Positions 6,173-12,730 of a DNA stretch of 12,730 bases are shown in pieces; within the stretch, counting starts at the first letter, position 1; each line of letters opens with the position of its first letter. The notes under the pieces are model-generated. The model did no database searches. It worked only from the letters and a program-made list of their open reading frames with translations, and had not been told where the DNA came from. The translations under genes and the position numbers were made by a program. This DNA comes from Clostridia bacterium. GTDB taxonomy: Bacteria > Bacillota_A > Clostridia > Oscillospirales > UBA929. The DNA lies in assembly GCA_026001245.1 (NCBI GenBank), contig BNZR01000042.1, positions 1 through 12,730 of the forward strand. The letters run 5' to 3'.

Positions 6173-7930
6173 ATGCGAAGGACAAAAATAGTCTGCACGC
6201 TCGGCCCCGCCGTTGACGACCAATCCGTGCTTGAACAGCTTATGCTGGAGGGCATGGACGTTGCCCGCATCAACTTCTCCCACGGCAATTACGCCGAACA
6301 CGACGCGCGTATCGCCCGCTTCCGCGCCGCTTGTCAGGCCACGGGGCAGTCGCCGGCGCTGTTGCTGGACACCAAGGGCCCCGAAATACGCACGGGCAAC
6401 ATCGCGGGCGGCGGCAAGATAACCCTTGTCCCCGGCGAAAAATTCACCCTGACCAACCGCGAAATCGAGGGCGACGCGACCATCTCGTACGTAACCTACC
6501 CCAACCTTGCCAAGGAGCTTAAGCCCGGCAACCGCGTGCTGATTGACGACGGGCTTATCGGCCTGACCGTTGAGTCCATAAATGGTGGCGACCTTATCTG
6601 CCGCGTGGACAACGGCGGCGAGATTGGCAGTCACAAGGGCGTGAATATCCCCGACGTGTCCATCAAAATGGACTATCTGTCGCCCAAGGACATTGCCGAC
6701 GTGAACTACGCCGTGGACAACGGCTTCGACTATATCGCCGCGTCGTTCGTGCGCGGGCCCGAAGACGTGCTGGACATTCGCCGTATTCTTGAAGCTCGCG
6801 GCTGTAAGACCATCGCCATAATCGCCAAGATCGAGAACCGCGAGGGCGTTTCCAACTCCCGCAAGATTCTGCACGTCTCGGACGGGATTATGGTCGCCCG
6901 CGGCGACCTGGGGGTCGAGATTCCGCTGGAGGAAGTGCCGTTTATCCAAAAAAAGCTGATCCGCGAGTGCTACCGCGCCGGAAAGCGCGTCATCACGGCA
7001 ACCCAAATGCTGGACTCTATGCAGCACAATCCCCGCCCAACACGCGCCGAAACCACCGACGTGGCCAACGCCATCTACGACGGCACCAGCGCGATTATGC
7101 TGTCGGGCGAGACGGCCGCTGGAAAATACCCGGTTGAGGCGTTGCGCACCATGTCGCGTATCGCGGAGTACACCGAGAGCAACATCAACTACAAGCGCAT
7201 GTTCATGGAGGATCAGACGGGCTTCCAGATAAACGTAACCAACGCCATTTCGCACGCAACCTGCACCACCGCGCACGACTTGGGCGCGGCCGCGATTGTC
7301 ACGATTACCACCAGCGGCTCCACCGCGCTGATGGTTTCGCGCTTCCGCCCGGCCTGCCCGATTATCGCGGTAACCCCGTCGGAACAGACCTATAGACATC
7401 TGCGCATGAGCTGGGGCGTGTTCCCGATTATGGGCAGTATGCAGGAAAACTCGGACGAGCTGTTCACCCACGCGGTGCAGAAGGCCGAAGAGACAGGGAT
7501 TGTCCACAAGGGCGACGTTGTGGTTATCACCGGCGGCACACCCCTTGGTATCGCGGGGACGACGAACACATTAAAAGTGGAGCTTGTGGGCAACGTGCTG
7601 GTGTCCGGCAAGGGAATCGGGCAGGGCGTGGTCACGGGCGCGGTGTTTGTGGCACACGACCGCGAGGAGCTGGCCTCATACTTCGAGCCGGGCGGGATTT
7701 TGGTTATCAACAGCACGGATAACGAGCTGTTGCCGATTATAAAAAAGGCCTCCGCGCTGATTGTGGAGCAAGGCGGCGAGAACAGCCACGCCGCAACAGT
7801 CGGCTACGCGCTGGGGATCCCGGTGATAGTAGGCGCGGCCAGCGCGACAAAGCTGCTAAAAGGCGGCACGGTGGTCTCGCTGGACATGGCGCACGGGTAC
7901 GTGTATTCGGGGAACGCTACTGTGACGTAA
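6173..7930 (+). CDS. pyk: Pyruvate kinase with C-terminal PEP-utilising-type domain
   Basis: Catalyses phosphoenolpyruvate + ADP to pyruvate + ATP, the last step of glycolysis. The 585 residues comprise the usual kinase (about 1-470) plus an extra C-terminal domain (about 475-585) like the mobile phosphohistidine domain of PEP-utilising enzymes, common in Bacillus and Clostridia. Visible motifs: RINFSHG at 32-38 (substrate and metal contacts), DTKGPEIRTG at 66-75, IIAKIENREG with catalytic Lys219, MVARGDLGVEIP, TATQMLDSM and the pyruvate kinase signature TRAETTDVANAI followed by GTSAIMLSGETAAGKYP. Glu71 in TKGPE points to the K+-dependent class. The extra domain keeps GGENSHAATVG with His539. 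ATG 6173 follows AGGAAAGG by 12 bases. The gene is monocistronic: it has its own promoter and a terminator directly after the stop. Confidence 0.97.
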   Translation: MRRTKIVCTLGPAVDDQSVLEQLMLEGMDVARINFSHGNYAEHDARIARFRAACQATGQSPALLLDTKGPEIRTGNIAGGGKITLVPGEKFTLTNREIEGDATISYVTYPNLAKELKPGNRVLIDDGLIGLTVESINGGDLICRVDNGGEIGSHKGVNIPDVSIKMDYLSPKDIADVNYAVDNGFDYIAASFVRGPEDVLDIRRILEARGCKTIAIIAKIENREGVSNSRKILHVSDGIMVARGDLGVEIPLEEVPFIQKKLIRECYRAGKRVITATQMLDSMQHNPRPTRAETTDVANAIYDGTSAIMLSGETAAGKYPVEALRTMSRIAEYTESNINYKRMFMEDQTGFQINVTNAISHATCTTAHDLGAAAIVTITTSGSTALMVSRFRPACPIIAVTPSEQTYRHLRMSWGVFPIMGSMQENSDELFTHAVQKAEETGIVHKGDVVVITGGTPLGIAGTTNTLKVELVGNVLVSGKGIGQGVVTGAVFVAHDREELASYFEPGGILVINSTDNELLPIIKKASALIVEQGGENSHAATVGYALGIPVIVGAASATKLLKGGTVVSLDMAHGYVYSGNATVT

Positions 7931-7935
7931 GAAAT

Positions 7936-7969
7936 AAAGCCGCAGGTCAATACGACCTGCGGCTTTTAA
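7936..7969 (+). terminator. Intrinsic terminator of pyk
   Basis: A perfect 13-bp stem (7936-7948 pairs with 7954-7966, arms AAAGCCGCAGGTC and GACCTGCGGCTTT) encloses the loop AATAC and runs into a short T/A tract. It begins five bases after the pyk stop codon. Confidence 0.92.
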
Positions 7970-8002
7970 ATGTTAACAAATTGTGAATTTTTCAAAACGC
8001 TC

Positions 8003-8031
8003 TTGACAAACAAAGACAACTAAGGTATAGT
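8003..8031 (+). promoter_or_regulatory. Sigma-A type promoter of the lectin-amidase gene
   Basis: TTGACA at 8003-8008 and TATAGT at 8026-8031 with a 17-base spacer. Transcription would start near 8038, giving a leader of about 45 nt. The start codon at 8083 has only a weak ribosome site (GAGAG at 8071-8075). Confidence 0.8.
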
Positions 8032-8082
8032 CTAGGTGAATATATTGGGCTAGACGCTAAAAGAACGAATGAGAGATTAACT

Positions 8083-9195
8083 ATGGGTAAGATTAAAAAA
8101 TTCGCAATTGCATTTGTCATGTTAGCGTTTGTTGTAACCGTGTCCATAGCATACGTTGAAACGTCCCTAGCCTATTCCGAAGACCCGTACATTGCCAGCG
8201 GATATACTTATTTCATTAAAAACGCATATAGCGGAAAATATTTGGCTGTGGAGCAAAATACAGACGCAAACGCCACGAATGTTGTTCAGCAGGTAAAAAG
8301 CACTAGCAACCAGCAAAAATGGAAAGTTGTCTATATGGGAAGCGGCTTGTATAAAATTATCTCAATGGTCGGAGCGGGAACAAAGGTACTGGATGTTCAT
8401 TCAAACTATACTTCCGATGGGGCGAATATTGACATATATGCCGATGCTTCCGCAACTGACAGACGGTTCGCCATAGAACGCACGGCAACAGGGTCATACA
8501 AAATCATGTCACAGTGCAGTAACTATACTAAAACGGTGACGGTAATGAACGCGAGTTGCGATAATGGATATAATGTTATCCAATGGACATATAACGGCGG
8601 TAAAAATGATGAATGGATATTCGAACCGGTTAACTTTTCGGCCTTGCTGGGGCAAACATATGCCACAAACAACTGGGATAGGCGCGTCCCGGCATATCCC
8701 GACACTAGTGATATGGGCGGGGACTGCACAGATTTCGCTTCGCAATGTCTGTTGGCCAGCGGGATACATTTCTTCGACGATTGGAAAGTAGATAGGAAAA
8801 ATAACACGTATCCGAAGCCTACAAATACAACTCAACTAAACAACTCATGGACGCTTACAAGTCCAAGTCCTTGGATTAGTGCTAATACATTCAGGCACTT
8901 TTGGATAAATAGGACTACTTTCGAAACGTACACAGGGTCGTATATCCTTGCTCATAAATCTGAAATCTATAACAGGCCATTTTATGTGGGGGATATAATT
9001 CAAATTATGTATGATAGTAACGGCGTTCCTGGAAACGCGTGGCACACTATGTACATAACTTCATATGGAACATATAATGGGAATATGAGTTTCCAGTTGA
9101 CTTACCATACAGTAGATACGCTCAACAAGAATCTGCTTCAAATTTGCGCAGCCTACCCCAGCGATCATTTTAGGTTTTTCCGGTTCAAGCCCTAA
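8083..9195 (+). CDS. Secreted ricin-type beta-trefoil lectin fused to amidase_6-like cysteine hydrolase
   Basis: A 370-residue exported protein. The signal peptide spans about 1-30 (basic MGKIKK, hydrophobic 7-23, cleavage near SIA-Y or SLA-Y). Residues about 38-183 form a ricin-B-like lectin with three trefoil-type repeats: YFIKNAYSGKYLAV...QKWKVV, LYKIISMVGAGTKVLDV...RRFAIE and YKIMSQCSNYTKTVTV...DEWIFEP, each closing in the Q/D-x-W-like position (W80, F129, W178). Residues about 188-368 resemble the putative amidase domain (amidase_6): MGGDCTDFASQCLLASG with Cys215 as likely nucleophile, VGDIIQIM, and AWHTMYIT with His321 as likely base. The lectin would bind glycan and the C-terminal domain would cut an amide bond, perhaps in cell-wall peptide; the substrate is inferred. 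Base composition is lower in G+C than the neighbours (22 of 60 bases in 8521-8580 against 39 of 60 in 7021-7080), suggesting transfer. It has its own promoter and precedes an orphan exported protein by 37 nt. Confidence 0.78.
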   Translation: MGKIKKFAIAFVMLAFVVTVSIAYVETSLAYSEDPYIASGYTYFIKNAYSGKYLAVEQNTDANATNVVQQVKSTSNQQKWKVVYMGSGLYKIISMVGAGTKVLDVHSNYTSDGANIDIYADASATDRRFAIERTATGSYKIMSQCSNYTKTVTVMNASCDNGYNVIQWTYNGGKNDEWIFEPVNFSALLGQTYATNNWDRRVPAYPDTSDMGGDCTDFASQCLLASGIHFFDDWKVDRKNNTYPKPTNTTQLNNSWTLTSPSPWISANTFRHFWINRTTFETYTGSYILAHKSEIYNRPFYVGDIIQIMYDSNGVPGNAWHTMYITSYGTYNGNMSFQLTYHTVDTLNKNLLQICAAYPSDHFRFFRFKP

Positions 9196-9232
9196 CGTCA
9201 GTGACCGCTAAATTTTAAGGAGGCGTATTAAT

Positions 9233-9811
9233 ATGAAAAAAACTCTAATCATCGTTGCCCTAGGAGTGTTCCTGCTGGGAGTGGTCGGGGTTGCCATTGC
9301 CGTAAGTGGCGGGGATGGAGAGAAACGCCCGCTGTGGCTTGACCCGGATGCTGATCTTGCGGCCATCCGGGAATGGGAGCGCGAGGAGCAAAAATACAAG
9401 GAGCAGTTAGCCAACGGCGAGGTAACCCCTTCGTATGTTCCCTCTAGCTATCCGGAGCGTGATTATGAGATGGATAAACACCGAGAGGAATTACGTAAGG
9501 TGGAAGAAGCCAAGGACGCCGAGGACTTAAAGGCCTACGATATAATCAAACCGCTGTATAACAAAGAGACCGCCGGGCTGATTGTTGACCAAGAAGAGAA
9601 TTACAAAGTGATGTGGCTGATGTGCGACATGCTGGAAACCGGCTCGCTTAACGAGCAAGATACGGAAATTTTGACGAATTACCTTGACAGACGGTACTGG
9701 TGGGAACTCGGCGATAAGGAGTTGCGCACAAGAATTCGCCAATTTATCAACTGGGATATATTTGGCGACGGGAGTTTTTTCGATGGGCCGTTTGGGCCGG
9801 TTTACAACTGA
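9233..9811 (+). CDS. Hypothetical exported or membrane-anchored protein, 192 aa
   Basis: I do not recognise this family. A basic start (MKK) and hydrophobic stretch at 5-24 (LIIVALGVFLLGVVGVAIAV) form an uncleaved anchor or signal peptide; no lipobox is seen. What follows is highly charged: helical stretches at about 41-62 (AIREWEREEQKYKEQ) and 77-104 (YEMDKHREELRKVEEAKDAE), then a compact segment with aromatic residues (YKVMWLMCDMLE, LDRRYWWELGDKELR, QFINW) that could be a small helical domain, and a Gly/Phe/Pro tail (GSFFDGPFGP). The start is secure: AAGGAGG lies nine bases before ATG 9233. It is 37 nt after the lectin-amidase gene without a terminator between, so they probably share a transcript. 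A partner, substrate-presenting or immunity-like role is speculation from position only. Confidence 0.75.
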   Translation: MKKTLIIVALGVFLLGVVGVAIAVSGGDGEKRPLWLDPDADLAAIREWEREEQKYKEQLANGEVTPSYVPSSYPERDYEMDKHREELRKVEEAKDAEDLKAYDIIKPLYNKETAGLIVDQEENYKVMWLMCDMLETGSLNEQDTEILTNYLDRRYWWELGDKELRTRIRQFINWDIFGDGSFFDGPFGPVYN

Positions 9812-9820
9812 ACAGAGAAT

Positions 9821-9862
9821 GTTGCCACGGCGGGGTGAATCCGCCGTGGCAACTTATTTGAT
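9821..9862. terminator. Hairpin terminator between convergent units
   Basis: A perfect 13-bp stem (9821-9833 with 9841-9853, GTTGCCACGGCGG against its complement) encloses a seven-base loop. On the plus strand TTATTTGATTT follows; on the minus strand only a weaker T-rich stretch follows. It sits between the stops of the 192-aa gene (9811) and the minus-strand lipoprotein gene (9877), so it probably ends both transcripts. Confidence 0.85.
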
Positions 9863-9876
9863 TTCCGAAAGAGTGT

Positions 9877-11205
9877 TCAGTCCTCCAGCGACAGCGCGTG
9901 TACCTCGCCTGTGGCGTGGTTTGCGGCTATCAGCTCGTCTATCGCGTCGTCTATCGTGGTGCTGCCCTCGCATACGCGTGATATTAGGTCGGTGAACAGC
10001 AGCCGCCCCATTTCGGGCTGCCAGTAATCCTCGGCGCATTTGACTACCGTGCCGGATGAAATCCTAGCGTCCAAGCAACTGCGCGAGAACACGGATAGCG
10101 TGTGGGATACGATAGCGTCGGCCTTGGTGGGCGTGAAAGTCACCCCGCCGCCCGCGAAAACGTCTATACTGCTGTCGGATAAAATGCGGGTCATCAGCTC
10201 CACCACCGCGCCGCGCTTTGCGGGGTCGTTCCACGCCTTGCGCGTGACGGCGAAGCCCGTCTCGAAGCCCGCCATTACCGAGTCGGGGGAGCGCACCGTG
10301 TAATCGCGGGAGGGGAACCCGAACGCCGCAACGGTCTTGGGGTCGGTGCTGGCGGTTTCGACCTGTACGCGGTTGCGGTGTCCCGCCGGTAAAAACGCGG
10401 ACTTCTTGGCCGCAAAGGACGCGACAACCTCTTCGCGGGTGGCCGTTGCGGTGTTGGCGGGGAAGTAGCCCAGATCATAAAGCAGCTTGAAGTCGGCCAG
10501 TGCGGCGGAGATGTTGACCGAGGCCGCGTCGCCCGGCACTATTGGTATCTGCGCGGACATGTTGTTGCCCGCATGGTTGAACAGCAGGTATTCAAACAGA
10601 TGGTTCGGCTCGGAGTTTAACTCAACGCCTATCGGGGTAATACCCATGGCCTTGATTTTTTCACAGGCCTCCAAAAAGCCCGACCAGCCGCGTGGAATAT
10701 CGTTTATCCCGGCCTGTTCTAAGATGTCCAGATTGACGAAGGTCAGTTCCCAGTAGCCGTTGGTGGGCGCCCAGTAATGCTCGCCCTCTATGCCGCCGGT
10801 GGAGGCGAACGCGCTGTCTTTCAGATTGCTAAGATAGTCGGGGTATGTACGGCGAATTTCCTCTACAGACACAAGCTTAAGCGCGTTTTCTATGGAGGTG
10901 GCGGAGTGGCCGGAGAAGAACTGGATTATGTCCGGCTCGTTGCCCGTGGCGAAGTCGTTAATCACGGAGCTTTTCCACGTTTCATCGGGGTTGGCGGAGC
11001 GGTTGAACACCGTGTTGCCGCTGTCCTTTGCCCAGCCGGAGATAATTGTTTGAAAAAACTCCGCGTTGGCGTGATTGCCGCCGAAGGTGCTTACAACCGT
11101 CAAGGCTACGGGGGGAGCCGGCGGGGGCGGCGACACATCGCGGGCGCAGGCCGCCTGAAGCGTAAGCAAGCAAAGCGTTAAAAGCGTTGCGACTAATCGT
11201 TTCAT
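9877..11205 (-). CDS. Extracellular solute-binding lipoprotein, family 1 (sugar type)
   Basis: A 442-residue surface lipoprotein that binds a small solute, most likely a sugar by family habit; no ligand can be read from the sequence. The signal peptide MKRLVATLLTLCLLTLQAAC ends in a lipobox with Cys20, followed by a proline-rich tether (SPPPPAPP). The mature part has family-1 features: ALTVVSTFGGNHANAEFFQTII, EPDIIQFFSGH, YWAPTNGYWELTFVNLDILEQAGI with GWSGFLEACEKIKAMGITPIG, AFLPAGH, and GFPSRDYTV. The start is the ATG at 11205-11203, which overlaps the kinase stop as ATGA and has GGAAGGAG seven bases upstream; a longer in-frame reading to 11325 would bury the signal peptide and is rejected. 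It is downstream of a YesM-type kinase and no permease genes follow before the terminator, so a sensory role alongside the kinase is likely. Confidence 0.88.
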   Translation of the reverse strand: MKRLVATLLTLCLLTLQAACARDVSPPPPAPPVALTVVSTFGGNHANAEFFQTIISGWAKDSGNTVFNRSANPDETWKSSVINDFATGNEPDIIQFFSGHSATSIENALKLVSVEEIRRTYPDYLSNLKDSAFASTGGIEGEHYWAPTNGYWELTFVNLDILEQAGINDIPRGWSGFLEACEKIKAMGITPIGVELNSEPNHLFEYLLFNHAGNNMSAQIPIVPGDAASVNISAALADFKLLYDLGYFPANTATATREEVVASFAAKKSAFLPAGHRNRVQVETASTDPKTVAAFGFPSRDYTVRSPDSVMAGFETGFAVTRKAWNDPAKRGAVVELMTRILSDSSIDVFAGGGVTFTPTKADAIVSHTLSVFSRSCLDARISSGTVVKCAEDYWQPEMGRLLFTDLISRVCEGSTTIDDAIDELIAANHATGEVHALSLED

Positions 11206-12730
11206 ATTTCCGCTCCTTCCGTAAGGGACGACCGCCGTATTACCATGGTGAACACGGTGCGGCCGCCGCCGGATTTGTAGGTCAGGCTGGCATCGCCGCC
11301 GTATAGCAACGCCAAACGCTGGCACACATTGGCCAAGCCGATACGCCGTCTGCCAAAGCTGTCCAGCTTGCCCTGATGTGTGGCCAAGGTTTTGTCCACG
11401 GCGGCGCGGTCCTTTTCGGGGATAGTCCCGGTGTTGATTACCTCGATATACATGTACGCGCCGTCGCCGCGCACGCGCAGACTAATCGCCGCCTCGCCGG
11501 GCGGGGACAGCGCGATGCTGTGGGACGCGGCGTTTTCCAAAAGCGGCTGAATCGACAGTTTGGGAACGGTTTCGCCTATCATGGCGTCGTCTATCTCAAC
11601 GTTGATGGTCAGGCGTTTTTTGTAGCGCGTGGCGGTGATATACAAAAACGCCTCTACGTACTCCATCTCCTCGTAAAGTGGCACGACGGGATTACTGCCC
11701 CTGTCCACCGCCGCGCCGATAAGCGTCCCCAGCGATTCCACCATCTTGCCCGTGTCCTCGTCGCCGTGCGCCCTGGCCTGCCAGTTGATAAGCTCCAACG
11801 TGTTGTTGAAAAAATGCGGGTTTATTTGGGCTTGAAGCAGGCCGATCTGCGTGTCGCGCAGTTTTATCTCGTCGTTATAGGATTTGTCATAGAAGCCGCG
11901 CAGGTATTTATTGGTGTGGTACACGATGTATATAAGCAGCGGGGCCACGCCCAGCATGATTATAAAGCCGATGTTGCGTGCCAGGTTCATTTCCGGGTAG
12001 TTAGAGGCGTATTCCGCGCTGACATGCGCCGACAGGATATAGTCGCCGGTTTTGGCCACGGCTACGGCGTGGGACGCGTCCGAATCGTTCCATGATTTAG
12101 GCTCGGGGTTCTCCAACGCCGCGTCGCGCCCGTTGGGGTACACGTTGTCGCGTCCCAAATAGTCGGACAGGCGAACGGATATGCTTGTGCCGGACAGCGA
12201 GATGTGGTTGAACTCGTCCCGCAAATCGTTCATATCCAAGAAGACCACCAAGGTGGCGAAGGGGGTGAGGTCGGCATGGGTCAGCAGGTTGCGCACTATA
12301 TACAGCCGCTCCCCGTTGGAGTAGAAACGGACGTATCCGTCGCTTCTGCCGGAGAGCGCGACTATGGCCGCGTGGTCGGTATTTCGGTAGGCCTCAACGT
12401 TTTCCAAGGTTGAGGACGACACGCGCTCGTCGTACAGCAAAGTGCGGTTTACGTTGCTTTTGTAGAACATGATTACGGTTTCGGAGGTGTTGTTGTGCGA
12501 GAATATATTGCGCAGGCTGTTAAGCGAGCGGGTGTACAGGCGTTCGTCGTCATGGTCGAAGGTTAAAAACAGGCTTTCCAGGTTGCCCAAGTGAGAGGGC
12601 AAACGGCTTAGCGCCGCGGCCGCGTCAAGATTAGTCGCGGTCAGCGACAGGGCGTACGCCGTGCCGTCCGCCAAGGCCGCGTCCAAACGTTCGCGCGCGC
12701 TTTTGGCGGACAGCGCGGACGTTGTAGCCC
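11202..12730 (-). CDS. YesM-type sensor histidine kinase, 5' end cut by window edge
   Basis: A membrane sensor kinase of the LytS/YesM (His_kinase, HPK8-like) class; it would phosphorylate an AraC-type YesN regulator, which is not in the window. The frame stays open to the right edge (last whole codon ends at 12728), so the first membrane helix is missing and the TTG at 12686 is not a real start. The visible part begins in the extracellular sensor region (about 230 residues, Cache-like by class), then a membrane helix (NIGFIIMLGVAPLLIYIVY), a short linker, the H-box AQINPHFFNNTLELINW with the phospho-His codon at 11814-11816, the N-box LSIQPLLENAASHSI, and RRIGLANVCQRLALLYG near the C-terminus. 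The usual Asp of the DNGxG ATP box is replaced: the segment reads EVINTGTIPE. The stop overlaps the lipoprotein start by ATGA. Confidence 0.9.
   Translation of the reverse strand, partial: ATTSALSAKSARERLDAALADGTAYALSLTATNLDAAAALSRLPSHLGNLESLFLTFDHDDERLYTRSLNSLRNIFSHNNTSETVIMFYKSNVNRTLLYDERVSSSTLENVEAYRNTDHAAIVALSGRSDGYVRFYSNGERLYIVRNLLTHADLTPFATLVVFLDMNDLRDEFNHISLSGTSISVRLSDYLGRDNVYPNGRDAALENPEPKSWNDSDASHAVAVAKTGDYILSAHVSAEYASNYPEMNLARNIGFIIMLGVAPLLIYIVYHTNKYLRGFYDKSYNDEIKLRDTQIGLLQAQINPHFFNNTLELINWQARAHGDEDTGKMVESLGTLIGAAVDRGSNPVVPLYEEMEYVEAFLYITATRYKKRLTINVEIDDAMIGETVPKLSIQPLLENAASHSIALSPPGEAAISLRVRGDGAYMYIEVINTGTIPEKDRAAVDKTLATHQGKLDSFGRRRIGLANVCQRLALLYGGDASLTYKSGGGRTVFTMVIRRSSLTEGAEI
11213..11220 (-). 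promoter_or_regulatory. Shine-Dalgarno site of the solute-binding lipoprotein gene
   Basis: Read on the minus strand, GGAAGGAG ends seven bases before the ATG at 11205. It lies inside the last codons of the kinase gene and fixes the start that exposes the lipoprotein signal peptide. Confidence 0.75.

Noticed and set aside
6125..7507. Long open frame (460 codons) antisense to pyk
   Set aside because: It mirrors the pyk codon pattern, shows no family motif, lacks a ribosome site and covers a gene with complete pyruvate kinase motifs. It is a by-product of high G+C codon bias.
7970..8002. AT-rich stretch between the pyk terminator and the next promoter as a possible insertion end
   Set aside because: No terminal inverted repeats, target duplication or transposase remnant could be seen.
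8031..8054. TCTAG/CTAGA inverted repeat just after the -10 of the lectin-amidase promoter
   Set aside because: Arms of only five bases separated by 14; too weak to call an operator without comparative data.
11206..11325. Upstream extension of the solute-binding lipoprotein
   Set aside because: It would place 40 arginine-rich residues before a clear signal peptide and lipobox; the ATG at 11205 has its own strong ribosome site.
11376..12095. Open frame of 239 codons antisense to the kinase gene
   Set aside because: The opposite strand has clear H-box and N-box motifs in frame to the window edge; this frame has no recognisable motif and no start signal.
1..12730. tRNA, rRNA, CRISPR array, riboswitch or insertion sequence
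   Set aside because: I looked on both strands for regularly spaced repeats, cloverleaf-like segments, conserved leader elements and transposase motifs in the few gaps and found none.

Overview
The window looks like chromosomal DNA from a spore-lineage Firmicute of class Clostridia, with high G+C content. The evidence is the gene set (scpA/scpB, a DUF2953-GerW pair, dacF, a sigma-G gene remnant, a pyruvate kinase with the extra C-terminal domain, a YesM-type kinase), the strong Shine-Dalgarno sites and the sigma-A-like promoters. I cannot name the genus from the sequence alone.

Positions 1-5745 hold a tight rightward run of housekeeping genes: the 3' part of lysA, a site-2-protease-like M50 metalloprotease, scpA, scpB, a DUF2953 gene, gerW, a D-Ala-D-Ala carboxypeptidase (dacF-like) and a RluB-type pseudouridine synthase. 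Five neighbouring pairs overlap (TAATG, 8 nt, 11 nt, 32 nt and 40 nt), so translation is probably coupled. A short gap before dacF carries a possible promoter. The run ends at 5770-6072 with an unmistakable sigma-G N-terminus that stops after about 100 codons. Everything past the core-binding part of region 2 is missing and is not found downstream.

Positions 6097-7969 form a self-contained pyruvate kinase unit: a consensus -35/-10 promoter, pyk, and a strong intrinsic terminator.

Positions 8003-9862 form a second, visibly more AT-rich unit. It has its own consensus promoter, a secreted protein joining a ricin-type beta-trefoil lectin to an amidase_6-like cysteine hydrolase, and then an unrecognised membrane-anchored or secreted 192-aa protein. 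It ends in a hairpin shared with the convergent unit on the other strand. This is the most accessory-looking part of the window and the best candidate for something undescribed.

Positions 9877-12730 lie on the minus strand: a YesM-type sensor histidine kinase (running off the right edge) overlaps by ATGA with a family-1 extracellular solute-binding lipoprotein. No permease gene follows before the terminator, so the binding protein may serve as a sensory partner of the kinase rather than as part of a transporter.
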